Assembly (NCBI GenBank): GCA_029532625.1
Contig: JARFXM010000004.1
Span: forward strand, 3,844,001 to 3,908,000
From: Lomentospora prolificans
Taxonomy: Eukaryota; Ascomycota; Sordariomycetes; Microascales; Microascaceae
Direction: 5' to 3'
Length of the DNA stretch: 64,000 nucleotides
The notes under the pieces are model-generated. The model did no database searches and had not been told where the DNA came from. It saw only the letters and a program-made list of their open reading frames with translations. This document shows, piece after piece, positions 54,352-64,000 of the stretch (its first letter is position 1; each line of letters begins with the position of its first letter). Both the position numbers and the translations under genes were made by a program.

Positions 54352-55135
54352 GGTGGAGGGGAACTGAGAGGATGGCTGGGAGAAGATTTTGGGGTGACTG
54401 GGACAGGAGGAGGCGATGTAGCTTTTCTTTCTACACGGGAGAGGAAGGAGGGAGAGAGATGGTCAATGGGAATGGTGATATCGCGGCTCGAGGTATTTTT
54501 TTTTAGGCTTGTGCCGACCTCGGGTGGGAAATGTGTCAGTCACTTTTTTGTATTTTTTGTATTTTTTCTTCGGCTTGCGACAAAGAGCCACTCGATGAAG
54601 TAAGTACATTGTAGCAGCAGAGGAGAGGATTTGACTCAAACTGTGGTGAGTCTCAATTGAGTGGTTTCGTTTCTATCCAGAGGAATCCACATCCACTTCT
54701 TCTTTTTACCTTTTTCTATCGCGTCGCGAGTAAGCGCGCTCTCAAGTTGCACCAAGTCGGAAGGCTCAAGCTGCCCCTCAATTTGACTGTGAGGTCATCT
54801 CGAATTTTTGGTGGGGTAAATTGGTTCGTTCACCTGTGCTGGTCCAACGTCGGTTGGATGTGGCGCGGGGCGAAGCAGCAGCGCCACTCTTTTTTCGCCG
54901 ACTGACTCAACAACAGCGACCCTTCCTAATCAGTACTTGTACAATTGCCTTGCGCTGGCAAGGGTAGAGCTGAGCTAGACAGAGCATCAGGTTTATCCTA
55001 CTGATTGGAGGGAGAAAAGGTCCCTTGGTCTTTATAATACGTTTGTGTACGTACGGCCTTCGACCACTTGCCATTCGAGCTGTTCCCTCAACTTTGCATC
55101 TTTCATCCATCCGTCCACTCCTCCATCAAGCCAAC
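54352..55135. promoter_or_regulatory. Shared divergent promoter region of ADE1 and VMS1
   Basis: 784 bp between the two start codons. I see no TGACTC-type Gcn4/Bas1 box that I could assign with confidence. T-rich runs near 54490-54570 and a TTTATAATA at 55033-55041, about 100 bp before the VMS1 ATG, are the most promoter-like parts. Confidence 0.4.
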
Positions 55136-57182
55136 ATGTCTGCGCCAGACCAACGGACGGAAGAACTGCTTCGGCGGCCAATCTACGGTACGGCCTTCAA
55201 TTTCGAGCCTAGAAATTGAGAATAAACGTCTGATAAATGCTGCAGTCTATGATATGCCCCCGGAGGTCTTGGCCTCCATCACGTTCAAAGATGCCCCCGG
55301 TGCGTCACTGGGGCAAGAGGATGAGAGTGATTCCCGGAGCGAACGGAGTGAGTCGCCGTCGTCTTCGAGCGATAGCCTTGTTGGGTCGCAGTCATGTTCC
55401 CTTTGCGCGCTGTCATTTTCTTCACTTGAGGACCAGAGGAGTCATCTCAAGTCTGATTTCCACCATTACAACCTTAAGCAGAAGCTCCGTGGCAGTAAAC
55501 CTGTCTCGGAAGATGAGTTTGAGAGGTTAATAGCTGGTAAGTTGCAATGTCTGCAAAGTGCTTCGTCGTTCAAGTTTCTAATACACGCAGACCTCGACGA
55601 GAGCTTGTCTGGTTCTGACTCATCGGAGAGCGAGGAGGAAGATGAGAGCGACAATAAAGACTCAATGCTGTCGGCACTATTGAAGAAGCAAGCTACTCTG
55701 GCAGAGAGAAGCAAACCAAGGAATGACGACTCGGACGATGAGAGGGAAACGCAGAGGAAGGGTAGAGGGCTTCCCCCGTTGTTATGGTTCAGCTCTCCCC
55801 TCCTTCCAGAAAACACCTACTTTGGCCTCTATAGGGCTCTCTTCACCAATGAGGAACTCAAAGACGAATCTGCGGTTGTGGATGTGATCAGGAACAAGCA
55901 ACTGCAGCCTCTATCCATACCCAAGGCGGCAAAGGACGGGACTCTGCCTCAAATTGCCTACAAGGGTCCTCACATCTTTCTTTGCATGATTGGAGGTGGC
56001 CACTTTGCTGCTATGGTCGTTTCGCTAGCCCCGAGAAAAGGAGCGAGTAGTGGGCCCATGAACCGCGAGGCGACTGTACTCGCGCACAAGACATTCCACA
56101 GGTATACTACGCGACGGAAGCAAGGTGGCTCCCAATCCGCCAACGACAATGCCAAGGGCACCGCACACTCCGCTGGTTCTGGGTTACGGAGAGCTAACGA
56201 GAAGAAGCTGGTTGAAGATGTGCGTGCGCTGCTGCAGGACTGGAAAGGCCTGCTTGACACGTCAGACTTTTTATTTATCCGGGCAACTGGAGTTACAAAT
56301 AGACGAACGCTGTTCGGGCCATACGAGGGACAAGTTCTCAAGGCGAACGATCCAAGGATCAGGGGATTCCCCTTTACTACGAGGCGGGCGACACAAAAGG
56401 AGTTGATGAGGTCGTTTGTGGAACTCACGAGGTTCAAGATCAAGGAGGTGGTTCCGGTAGAGGAGACAGTGAAGCCTCAGCCAAAGCAAGAAAAGGCCGC
56501 GCCCAAGCCTTCGAAGCCCGTGCTCACCGAAGAGCAAGAGATGGCTCTGCTACATACTTCGCAGCTACAGGCCATGATTAGGAGATCGAAGCTCCCAGCT
56601 CTGCTCACCTATCTCAAGACCAACAATCTCAGCGCCGACTTCCTCTTCCAGCCGTCAGAACAGAATCACCACGCTCCCACGCCTCTTCACCTTGCCACAT
56701 CCCAGAACGCCGCCGTCCTCGTAACAGGCCTGGTATGCAAAGCCGGCGCGGACCCGACTATCAAGAGCAAGGAGGGAAAGACGGCGTTCGAGCTCGCAGG
56801 GGATCGAGCTACGCGTGATGCTTTCCGCGTAGCGAGGTTCGAACTGGGCGAGGACAAGTGGGATTGGGAAGCTGCAAAAGTCCCTCCGGCAATGTCCCAA
56901 ACAGAAGCTGATAAGCGAAGCGAGAGGGAGAAGGAGGAGAGCGAAAGACGCGAAAGCGAAAGGAGAAAAGCCGAGGAAGAGAGACTGCAAAGGGAAGGTC
57001 CCCAAGTCGACGATGGGAGGAAGAAGAAGGGTGTACTCGGCACCGCTGGGGCCATGAGGACGCCTCAGGAGAAGAGAGAGGACGAGGCGAGAGGCCTCAC
57101 GCCTGAGATGAGAATGCGGTTGGAACGAGAGAGGAGGGCGAGGGCAGCAGAGGCGCGGCTACGGAAGATGCAAGGGAAGTGA
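55136..57182 (+). CDS. VMS1: Vms1/ANKZF1 peptidyl-tRNA hydrolase
   Basis: Releases nascent chains from peptidyl-tRNA on stalled 60S subunits in ribosome quality control; also binds Cdc48/VCP and acts at mitochondria (known of the family). Three exons, 55136-55187, 55246-55536 and 55591-57182 (donors GTACGG, GTAAGT; acceptors CAG), give 644 aa. A C2H2 zinc finger has C68, C71, H84 and H90. An acidic Ser-rich linker follows. The VLRF1 domain spans about 185-410 with the release-factor-like loop KQGGSQS at 291-297; Gln296 is the expected catalytic residue. Ankyrin repeats lie at about 475-530 (TPLHLA near 478). The long charged helix ends in a VCP-interacting motif R627-x5-AA-x2-R637. All functional elements are intact. 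The second intron is 54 nt, in frame and free of stops, so retention would only add 18 residues. Confidence 0.95.
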
Positions 57183-57679
57183 AAGCCCTACCTGATGGAA
57201 GGGTCAATTTGGAGGCGAGGCTCTCTCCTTTGCCTCGGAGCGGTTCGCCCAATGCGCGGCGTGTGTCTATAGCCAGTGAGCGAGCAAGTTTCAATAGCTC
57301 CCCCCTCAAAGGAAGGACCAGGGTTTTTTTTTCTTGTCGCCTTGTGTAGAATCGTCAGCACATCTGTCCATTTCTGACGAGCTTACTTCTTCACGGTGGT
57401 GACGATCCTTGGGAGGCTTTCGGTTATGGGCTCGTAACGGCGTAGCATAGCCAGCAGTGCCGACTTCACAGTCATCTTGGACCCGGCTAGCCTAGCCCCC
57501 GGCGCATCATGCAATCAAAAAGAAGGCCGAAAAAAAAGTCGGATTTCTAGCTCCGTTCCCCCCAGTTGCCGGTAGACGCGGTCAAAGAAGGACCAGTCAA
57601 AGTAGGACCATTAGCAGGGCCTACCTGTAAAACATTTTGGCAAACTGGCAAACAGATTTAACTCCTAATAACTGGGGCG

Positions 57680-57781
57680 CACGTTGGGATTGAACGAGGG
57701 CCGGGATTTCGAGAGAGAACCACCGTCTCCCTCCCAAAAGGGTTTTACTGTCTAAGCTACGAAGTACCTTTGCCCAACGTG
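57680..57781 (-). other. tRNA-like stem-loop, probably degenerate
   Basis: The ends CACGTTGGG and CCCAACGTG are a perfect 9-bp inverted repeat. On the minus strand an A-box-like TAGCTTAGACAGT and a B-box-like GTTCAATCC occur in the right order, and a loop TTTTGGGA could carry a Pro anticodon. The T-stem and anticodon stem do not pair properly and the spacing is too long for a class I tRNA. I take it as a decayed tRNA or tRNA-derived element, not a working gene. Confidence 0.3.
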
Positions 57782-59512
57782 GTGGGTCTGGCGGTGGGAC
57801 GAGCCTACTGGCATGCTTGGGGAATGGACGCCCAAGGGAGAATAGGTGGGACGTGCTGGGTTGGGGAGGTTGTATTTCATGGATGCATCCATGTGTATTA
57901 TTGGACCTTTATCCGTGTTTGGTGATAAATGTTGGCGCCATGCCTTGGGGATGGAAGGCGTTGAACACGTTGAAATAGATGGTATTGAGGTTTATTGGAA
58001 GCGAATATCTAACTACGCATTATTTCTATATAGCCGATGTTCAGATTATAAACCGTGCCGCGCGCGTGCTTGTCTGATCTCCTATGATATAGCGTGCATC
58101 TTTCTTTGGGGGGGGAGGCCATCTTGACGACGGGCTCTGAATAACAAGAGTAAACCACGCCAACGAGCGTATAAAATTGGGATGATGCGCAGAGGAAAAA
58201 GTGGCAGCACATCTAATAGCTACACCACGGCAATTCTGTGCCGGGAGAGAGATGAAAGTGTGCTGGAAAAAGGATAGCCGTGGCTTGACGAGAGGTTCAT
58301 TTCTTAACCTCAGATGACCCAACTATCTGATAATTATCATCTTAACAATTCGGCTCCCGTAAATAGCATGGTGCGAGATAGCCGGCCTGCTACAAGTATT
58401 GGGGAAGCCGCCATGACCTTTGACTTGGACCCCAAGCACGACAACACCCAACGTCCTGTTCCTGCAGGTCTAGTCAGGGCCGTACCTGACAGGATGCAGG
58501 TGAACAAGGTCCGAGTGCTTCCAATGGATGCGTGTGGTAGTACGAAGTAGGGAGAGCTAGCTAATAGTGCAGTTTGCTCAGGCAAGTCCATGAAGACGAA
58601 GCGAATAGGTGCCGGAATCCCGTGGGTACCAGCCAGGCGTCGGAACGAAAGGAAGAAGGTTGGTGTTGGTGCGAACTGAGCGTCCGCTCGGAATTCTAGG
58701 GTGGTACCTGGAATGCTGCCGGAGTGGCCTCGTGTTCTCAGATTCAGGTGACGAGCGCATTGATCTGGATCCAGAGGTGGGGTCACTCACACGAGGAGTT
58801 CACCTCGATCGACAGAAAGAAGGATATCTTACTGATTAGAGGGCGACTACTAGTAGATCTTGGAAAAGCGCGCGCTGCGATTACTTGTATGTTACAGAAG
58901 CGACTCGTGGCTGACACGTCGGTGGAAGGAATGAGGCAGCTCGCGGGCGTCACGCCTCTGTGACGAATTTGGTGATTTACTTCTATTCTGGTCATGAAGA
59001 GCGGCGTGGTGCGACCAAAAGCGTGGCCAATTGACTGGCGGCCGGGTGTTCATGGCCCGGCGGCTGCGTCTCCAGCGATGAATGCACATTGCCGCCTGCT
59101 GATCTTCTCACTCGGCCGCAGAGAGCCACAGAGAGGGACAGGGAGAGAGAGACAGAGAGACAGAGAAGCCGCCGGCCCACTGTGGCCGGGCTAGCCGGTT
59201 TGTCTTTGTCGAAAGTCCGCCGAAGCGCTCGTTAAAGGTGGGAAGAATAAACAGCCATAGGACGATTCCAACGAGCGAATGGAGCTCTGGCTGGATCTGA
59301 CGAGCCGACAAAGCTGCTTGGTAGCGGGGACTGGGGCAGGCCAGGCGACTGATGCACCAGCGCTTCGCTCGCTTTACGTTAGCGCTACCACACAGGTGGT
59401 GCTACGCAAAACGGCGGACAAGGAAGTTGACTCTCTCACCAGCCAGGCGTGGCTGGCAAAGAGTGTACCTTCGTATGGACCTATAGCATTCGTTGCACCC
59501 CTCGCAAACCAG

Positions 59513-59569
<57 letters not shown>
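59513..59569 (+). repeat. A57 homopolymer
   Basis: Fifty-seven uninterrupted A, followed by GAAAGGGGG; the longest simple run in the window. Confidence 0.97.
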
Positions 59570-59571
<2 letters not shown>

Positions 59572-62202
59572 AAGGGGGTTGGAGGGTGAAGCTAGGCAGT
59601 CGGACCAGCTGAAAGGGGCCAGAGACGAGCCGCCTGAAACTCTTTCGCCCTGAAAGGGGTTAAAGCACATCTCGAGACTTTCGACACACGCATATTACAT
59701 GCGCACACGCTTTTTACGATGTGTTTCTCACCTGGATTAATTTGCGCTTGGAGAAAAATCGATGCGTGCAAAAGCTATTGCTGTGGCTGTGCCTCTTCTT
59801 TTCGCCCGATGCTGGACATGGACTCGCAGGACAAAAGGTGGGGAGGGCAGAGCAAGCGTGAACCTGGTTGACTGTGTCTGTGTGAGCGCAGTTTGGTGGT
59901 TTATGCCGCTTCTCCTTAGTTGACGGGTCTATGATCGCCTGATCTTCCGGGGTGGACACTTGGGCCAGGTTTGGCTTGTACGGTCGAGATGGTCTTTGAA
60001 GAAGGACTTTGAACGGAGTGGAGGTTGGTTTCTTCGTTTGCAGTGGTTCTCGAGATATCGACGCCTCAGAGCATACAAGTACCGGGCTCGCATCGAGGCA
60101 CAGTGTCATTCTCGAGAATATATTGCTATTTTCATCACTTGACTATGAACTTTGTTCCTTCCGCTCATATTCTGCCTCTGTCATCTCACTGAGCTACAAG
60201 TGCGTGGTTGTTGAAATTCACGTGTCAAGACATTCAAATCTGCACAGAACTCGTCGGTTCTGTCTGAGCATGGCCGCCGGATGCAGGAAAGAAGCTTTGT
60301 ATGAGTGGCGTGAGACGGAGTGTAGATGGAGACCCCAAGTTTTCCATGGATACTTGTACGATCTTGGCCCAGAATCGGGGGGCGTATCCACGTTTGGGGC
60401 GCAAGGGAAAAGACCAGAAGGCCAGCCATGCAAAGAAGGGCAGGCAGCGGATCGAGCGGGAGGAAATCGATTGGCTGGCAAGGCACGACAGCAGGGACCT
60501 GCATTAGCTTGAAGCTTAGGCAGGCGCCGTGGCTGAGGTGTTTCAGCTTGTCGCCAGGCCTTTTCTTCCGCGAGAGAGCACAGGAGGGGGTCTCTCTTTT
60601 TCTTCAAAATCTTCTTTATTTTTTTTCCTCCGACTGCCGTTTGGGTTGGCCGGTTCCCCGGGGATTCTTGGCCTTCTCATTCGTTGCAATGCGGACGATG
60701 GGTCCTTTCGTCCCGAGTGCATTTCATGCGCCGGACTGCTTGGCAATGAAGAATGGGGACGGGGTGGCCTGTGAGAAAATGGATCGATGGCCAGCGCTGG
60801 CCTCGACGTGAGTGCATAAGGGAGGCTCTGCTCTGTGCCACCGACGACTAACTCGTATCAAGCCATAAATCATAAATGGATCAATGATAATATACTTCCC
60901 TCCTGACGTATAATACGTCTATCGTATAATTACACTGTATTTATTGTATCAAAGGAGTCCGACTGGCAATGGTTGGCCATCAGTTCTCCGGGGCCAGACC
61001 GAGCTCGCGGGGTCATTGGACATCAATCATTCCATTTAGACTGGCAAACTGCCCGGGCGCCACCGACGTCGTGTGGTGCCAGCCAAATCAATGCCCTCAA
61101 GTAACCCTAAATTGATTAACACGAACAGAATGCTGGCCAGCTGTAGTTAGTGGGCCGACGTCAATGTTCAGTATTCTTGCCCTCAGGCCTCAAGTGGGCT
61201 CGTATCCACCCGATTTCAGGTGGCCTCCGCTGGCTGGCCGCATTTGCCGGCCCAGTAACGTCTGATGACCCCTGTGGCCACATAGATTGATGTAGACTTG
61301 GAGGCACTTTACCTTGGAGCTAGTTGGAGGCTAAACAACTCTCTTTCTGGGCTTCCTTGGCCTAACTCTTTCGGTCGAATCGCCCGAGTATCCAATCCCA
61401 GTCGAGTGGGGAAAAAGACCGAAAGCGCTCTCCGCTGCGACGTGATATTCTCTGTCGAGCGTGGGCCTGGCCTCCCAAAGTTCTCGACTACGGTTACAGC
61501 GTACAACGCCAGGCTAAGCGTCAACTGCAAGTACATCGTACAGCTTTTTTTTACCCCTGAGCCTAACCGCACTCGTTCGAGCTGAGTAGTCTCGCAGCAT
61601 CTGGCAGCACAACTCGGTCGGTATGTCGATGTCGATGTCGAGACCACACAGTTAGTGGCTGCATAGTCTGGAATGCTTGCCACGCCAGCTGGCTTATGTT
61701 TATGGGGCCCCTAGAAACACCGAGAAGGTGGTGAGGGAAAGACGGATCAATGATATCCTTCTCCGCCCCAAGCCACCGTGCAGTAGAGGGAATGTTCAAT
61801 TCAAACGCTTCGGCTTTTTGGGCTGCATTTTTATGGGGGGGTTGTGTTTGTAGGTGAGTTCAGGGGCTAGCGACGCACTCTCGGTCTCAAGGTTCGCTGC
61901 GCTGGCTTGTCGTCTGGTTACAGCGCTCGCTGGCTGGCTGTTCTGTACTGTACTGTAATACTGTACTGCACTGTCGGAACCTCTCCCAAAGTCGTCCACT
62001 ATGTCTACATCGTAGAATCTGATCAATCGCCAGCCAGGCATGGCTGGACCTGCTTGTGGGTTGTTCTTGACGTTGGGGCTTGTATACAGGGGTACCCCTC
62101 TCAGCAAATCTGGTAGGCTAGTTACTTGCAGCAAGCGAGGTCAGGAGGCGGCAGGGAAGGACCAACCCAGACGCCCCTGGTGCTCTCTTGGTTGTCTCCG
62201 TC

Positions 62203-62232
62203 CCCACAACCACAACCACAACCACCACAACC
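62203..62232 (+). repeat. CCACAA hexanucleotide repeat
   Basis: About five units of CCACAA, one shortened to CCA. Confidence 0.9.
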
Positions 62233-62766
62233 TGCTCGGAAAACCAGGGATGGATGGACAGGGGTTGACAGATCTCTCTCGCCAGGGGAAAACCAGGTCC
62301 AAACGATGCCTCTCTTGTCCGTCTCCTATTTTGGAACGCATGGTTATTAATTGAAATCCCGCCTGCGGATTGGCTCGGAGCCCTTTGGCACGCCACCACC
62401 TGGGCGGCATGGACAGACATTCCAAACAGTCTTCAACACCGCATGCGCAAAGGTACTCCGAGTGCCTGGCTGGTTGTCGAATATCGATTGGGGAATAAAG
62501 AAAAAGAAAAAAAAAAAACCTCTCGGCCTTTCCTGGCCATTGCCTTCAGGGGGCCGCCTCCAGTTTGGAAGCGCCTGTCGCGAAACCTCTTTTCTCGAAT
62601 TAGACTCCTCGACCGGCCGCAGACCGCCAGTCTTCCGGCACAGCTCGCGTCGAAGGCGAAACTTGAGATGACCCGCTACTCTAAATCTATCACCGCACCT
62701 TCTTAGCTTTGCATAGCGCTCGTAGGGGAAGCAAAGTTTCGATCCACACACGGCGCCAGCACGGTG

Positions 62767-62790
62767 CGAGAGAAAGAGAGAGAGAGAGAA
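62767..62790 (+). repeat. GA microsatellite
   Basis: GAGAGAAAGAGAGAGAGAGA-type tract with one AA interruption. Confidence 0.9.
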
Positions 62791-63136
62791 GTCGTGTTTC
62801 GTCCGCTTCACTCCCTGGCCATGACGGTATTAGTCCACGGCCTAATGACAGGGGTCGCGTCGGGGCAGAATGGGGTTGAGGCGAGCTCGGTCTGTGCAGC
62901 CCACCACCACCATGCCACCGAATCTGCTGGCGATGCCCAAGCCCCATACTACGTCGTACTACCACGATCCAGGGAGGGTTGAGGGTCAAAGGGGATCTGT
63001 CTCCATTCTTCACCACACCCCCATCCATCGCTTCACCTCACCCCTCTCGTCTGCTCGGCACAGTCCAGCGGACGGGCTCTTGGCCATCGAGAGCTCGCGT
63101 GCTGGCCCTCGCATCATGTCCTTGTGGGTGAAAATG

Positions 63137-63144
63137 CTATATAG
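63137..63144 (+). promoter_or_regulatory. TATA box candidate CTATATAG
   Basis: Lies 294 bp upstream of the ATG at 63431 and directly before a long CT-rich stretch, the usual arrangement for strongly expressed fungal genes. A second AT run (TATATATATATAT, about 63346-63358) is nearer the start but inside the likely leader. Confidence 0.4.
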
Positions 63145-63430
63145 GAACTCGTTGCTCCATCCCCTCTTGTTCGTTTCCTCCTCTTTGTTTCTCAACCAAC
63201 TTTCCTTGTTGTGTCCTCTCTTGTTCATTCCTCTCCTAGACATTCGTTATATCGGGAGTCGAGAACACATTCGCTATTTTGTCTTTCTCGTCTCTTAACA
63301 AACCATTCGCTTCTTTCATTCGTGGTATCGACTATCACAACGTTCTATATATATATATTCTTGTTGATCAGTATCGTTCGGTCACTCACCAACCATCTCT
63401 ACATTTGTATCATTTAAACACAATCCCAAC

Positions 63431-64000
63431 ATGAAGACCACTGCTCTTTTGGTCCTCGCCGCCGGCGTTGGCGAGACTGTCGCTACTGTAAGGCTCGACT
63501 TCTTCTCATCCCACACATCCTCGCCACTAACACACACGCTCTCTATAGTTCGGAGGCTTCGGCGGCTTCAGGGGAGCCAACCCCTTCACTTGCCCCGACA
63601 ACACCGACAACAGCAGGTGTGAGGATAAGCAGAGAGGAGGCTTCGACTTCTCCGATCTCCTTCCTGGCCAGAAGGACTTCACCTACGGCGGCTTCAAGTT
63701 CAACGGCTTCGAGTGCAAGGATGACCGGCGCAACCGCCGTGAGCTGAGCGGTGATTGCGGTCCCGACAAGAACTCCAACCCCTTCTTCGGCCGTGACTCG
63801 GAGAACTTCTCTATCAGCGAGATCGAGATCTACACCGAGTTCGACACTGATCTTGAGTTCGTCTACGAAATGCCCAACGGCGGGCAGTGCAAGCACCGAT
63901 CTTCCTGCTCGTCTAAGGGTTCTACCGTCAAGAACACCCAGTGTGGTGGTGCCAAGAAGGTCACTGTTGTCCACCCCAAGCAGAACAACAAGCCCAAGAG
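63431..64000 (+). CDS. Secreted Cys-containing protein, 3' end beyond window
   Basis: Two exons seen, 63431-63487 and 63549 to the window end (donor GTAAGG, acceptor TAG), joined in phase 0. Exon 1 encodes 19 residues starting MKTTALLVLAAGVGE, a signal peptide ending near VAT; the intron sits at its boundary, common in fungal secreted proteins. The mature part begins FGGFGGFRGANPFTCPDN, then a block GGFDFSDLLPGQ followed by FTYGGFKFNGFECKDD. About six cysteines appear in the visible 150 residues, and the end shown is Lys-rich. The codon use is strongly C-ending, suggesting high expression. I have seen similar GFDFSDL/YGGF proteins only as uncharacterised secreted fungal proteins; enzyme, adhesin or effector roles cannot be told apart here. 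Confidence 0.8.

Larger units (their letters stand above)
57183..63430. other. 6.2-kb gene-free region
   Basis: No supported gene. Contents seen: a 102-nt stem-loop with tRNA-like boxes (57680-57781), GA-rich sequence near 59119-59167, A57, a truncated tRNA-like 5' half near 60521-60555, clustered GGCT/AGCC tetranucleotides between 61.2 and 62.5 kb, a CCACAA repeat and a GA tract. The last 400 bp are promoter and CT-rich leader of the secreted protein gene. Confidence 0.5.

Noticed and set aside
60009..60811. Plus-strand frames of 167 and 161 codons
   Set aside because: They overlap in different frames, cross a tRNA-like fragment and carry no recognisable sequence.
63543..63974. Minus-strand frame of 143 codons at the right edge
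   Set aside because: Antisense to exon 2 of the secreted protein; Val/Leu/Glu-rich output mirrors its C-ending codons.
1..64000. CRISPR arrays, bacterial operons, LTR retrotransposon or transposase genes, rRNA genes
   Set aside because: I looked for regularly spaced repeats, long terminal repeats, integrase or reverse-transcriptase motifs and 5S-like sequence and saw none; the tandem repeats present have no unique spacers.

Overview
This window is nuclear DNA of a filamentous ascomycete, most likely a sordariomycete and perhaps Hypocreales; the class and order are inferences from protein content and were not tested by a search. The evidence is short spliceosomal introns (about 48-100 nt, GTAAGT-like donors, CTAAC-like branch points), fungal-only protein families (Pal1, DUF3433, rhodopsin-domain membrane proteins), CT-rich leaders and long intergenic spaces rich in homopolymers. 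There are no operons, bacterial signals or CRISPR arrays. I support 14 protein genes in 64 kb, a sparse layout.

Left part (1-18.7 kb), densely packed: a 3'-truncated unknown acidic protein (minus, 1-802); the phosphatidylinositol 3-kinase VPS34 (minus, four exons, 912 aa); the SMC5/6 kleisin NSE4 (plus), head to head with VPS34; a giant intronless 2077-aa coiled-coil protein with two hydrophobic segments near its C-terminus; cytosolic aspartyl-tRNA synthetase (minus), convergent with the giant gene; a small conserved hydrophilic protein; and a Cys/His-rich orphan.

Middle part (18.7-39.3 kb): a 5-kb gene-poor stretch, then a four-exon Pal1 morphogenesis gene, a Rad51/RecA-fold paralogue without a usable Walker A, an eight-helix DUF3433 membrane protein, a 4.4-kb microsatellite-rich spacer, and a Ser/Pro-rich orphan whose reading frame is broken at a G7 homopolymer.

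Right part (39.3-64 kb): a five-exon rhodopsin-domain (Pth11-like) membrane protein with 26- and 37-nt micro-exons, a Q-rich coiled-coil gene whose coding region clearly begins upstream of its first in-frame ATG, SAICAR synthetase (ADE1, minus) divergent from the ribosome-quality-control tRNA hydrolase VMS1 (plus), a 6-kb gene-free stretch with an A57 tract, and a secreted Cys-containing protein cut off by the window end.

The genes do not form a pathway. They are housekeeping functions (autophagy/vacuolar sorting, genome stability, translation, purine synthesis, stalled-ribosome rescue, polarity) mixed with lineage-specific orphans. I found no convincing new multi-gene system. The best leads are the giant coiled-coil membrane protein, the ATPase-dead-looking Rad51-like protein, the edge gene at 1-802, and a set of degenerate tRNA-like sequences in the gene-free right part.
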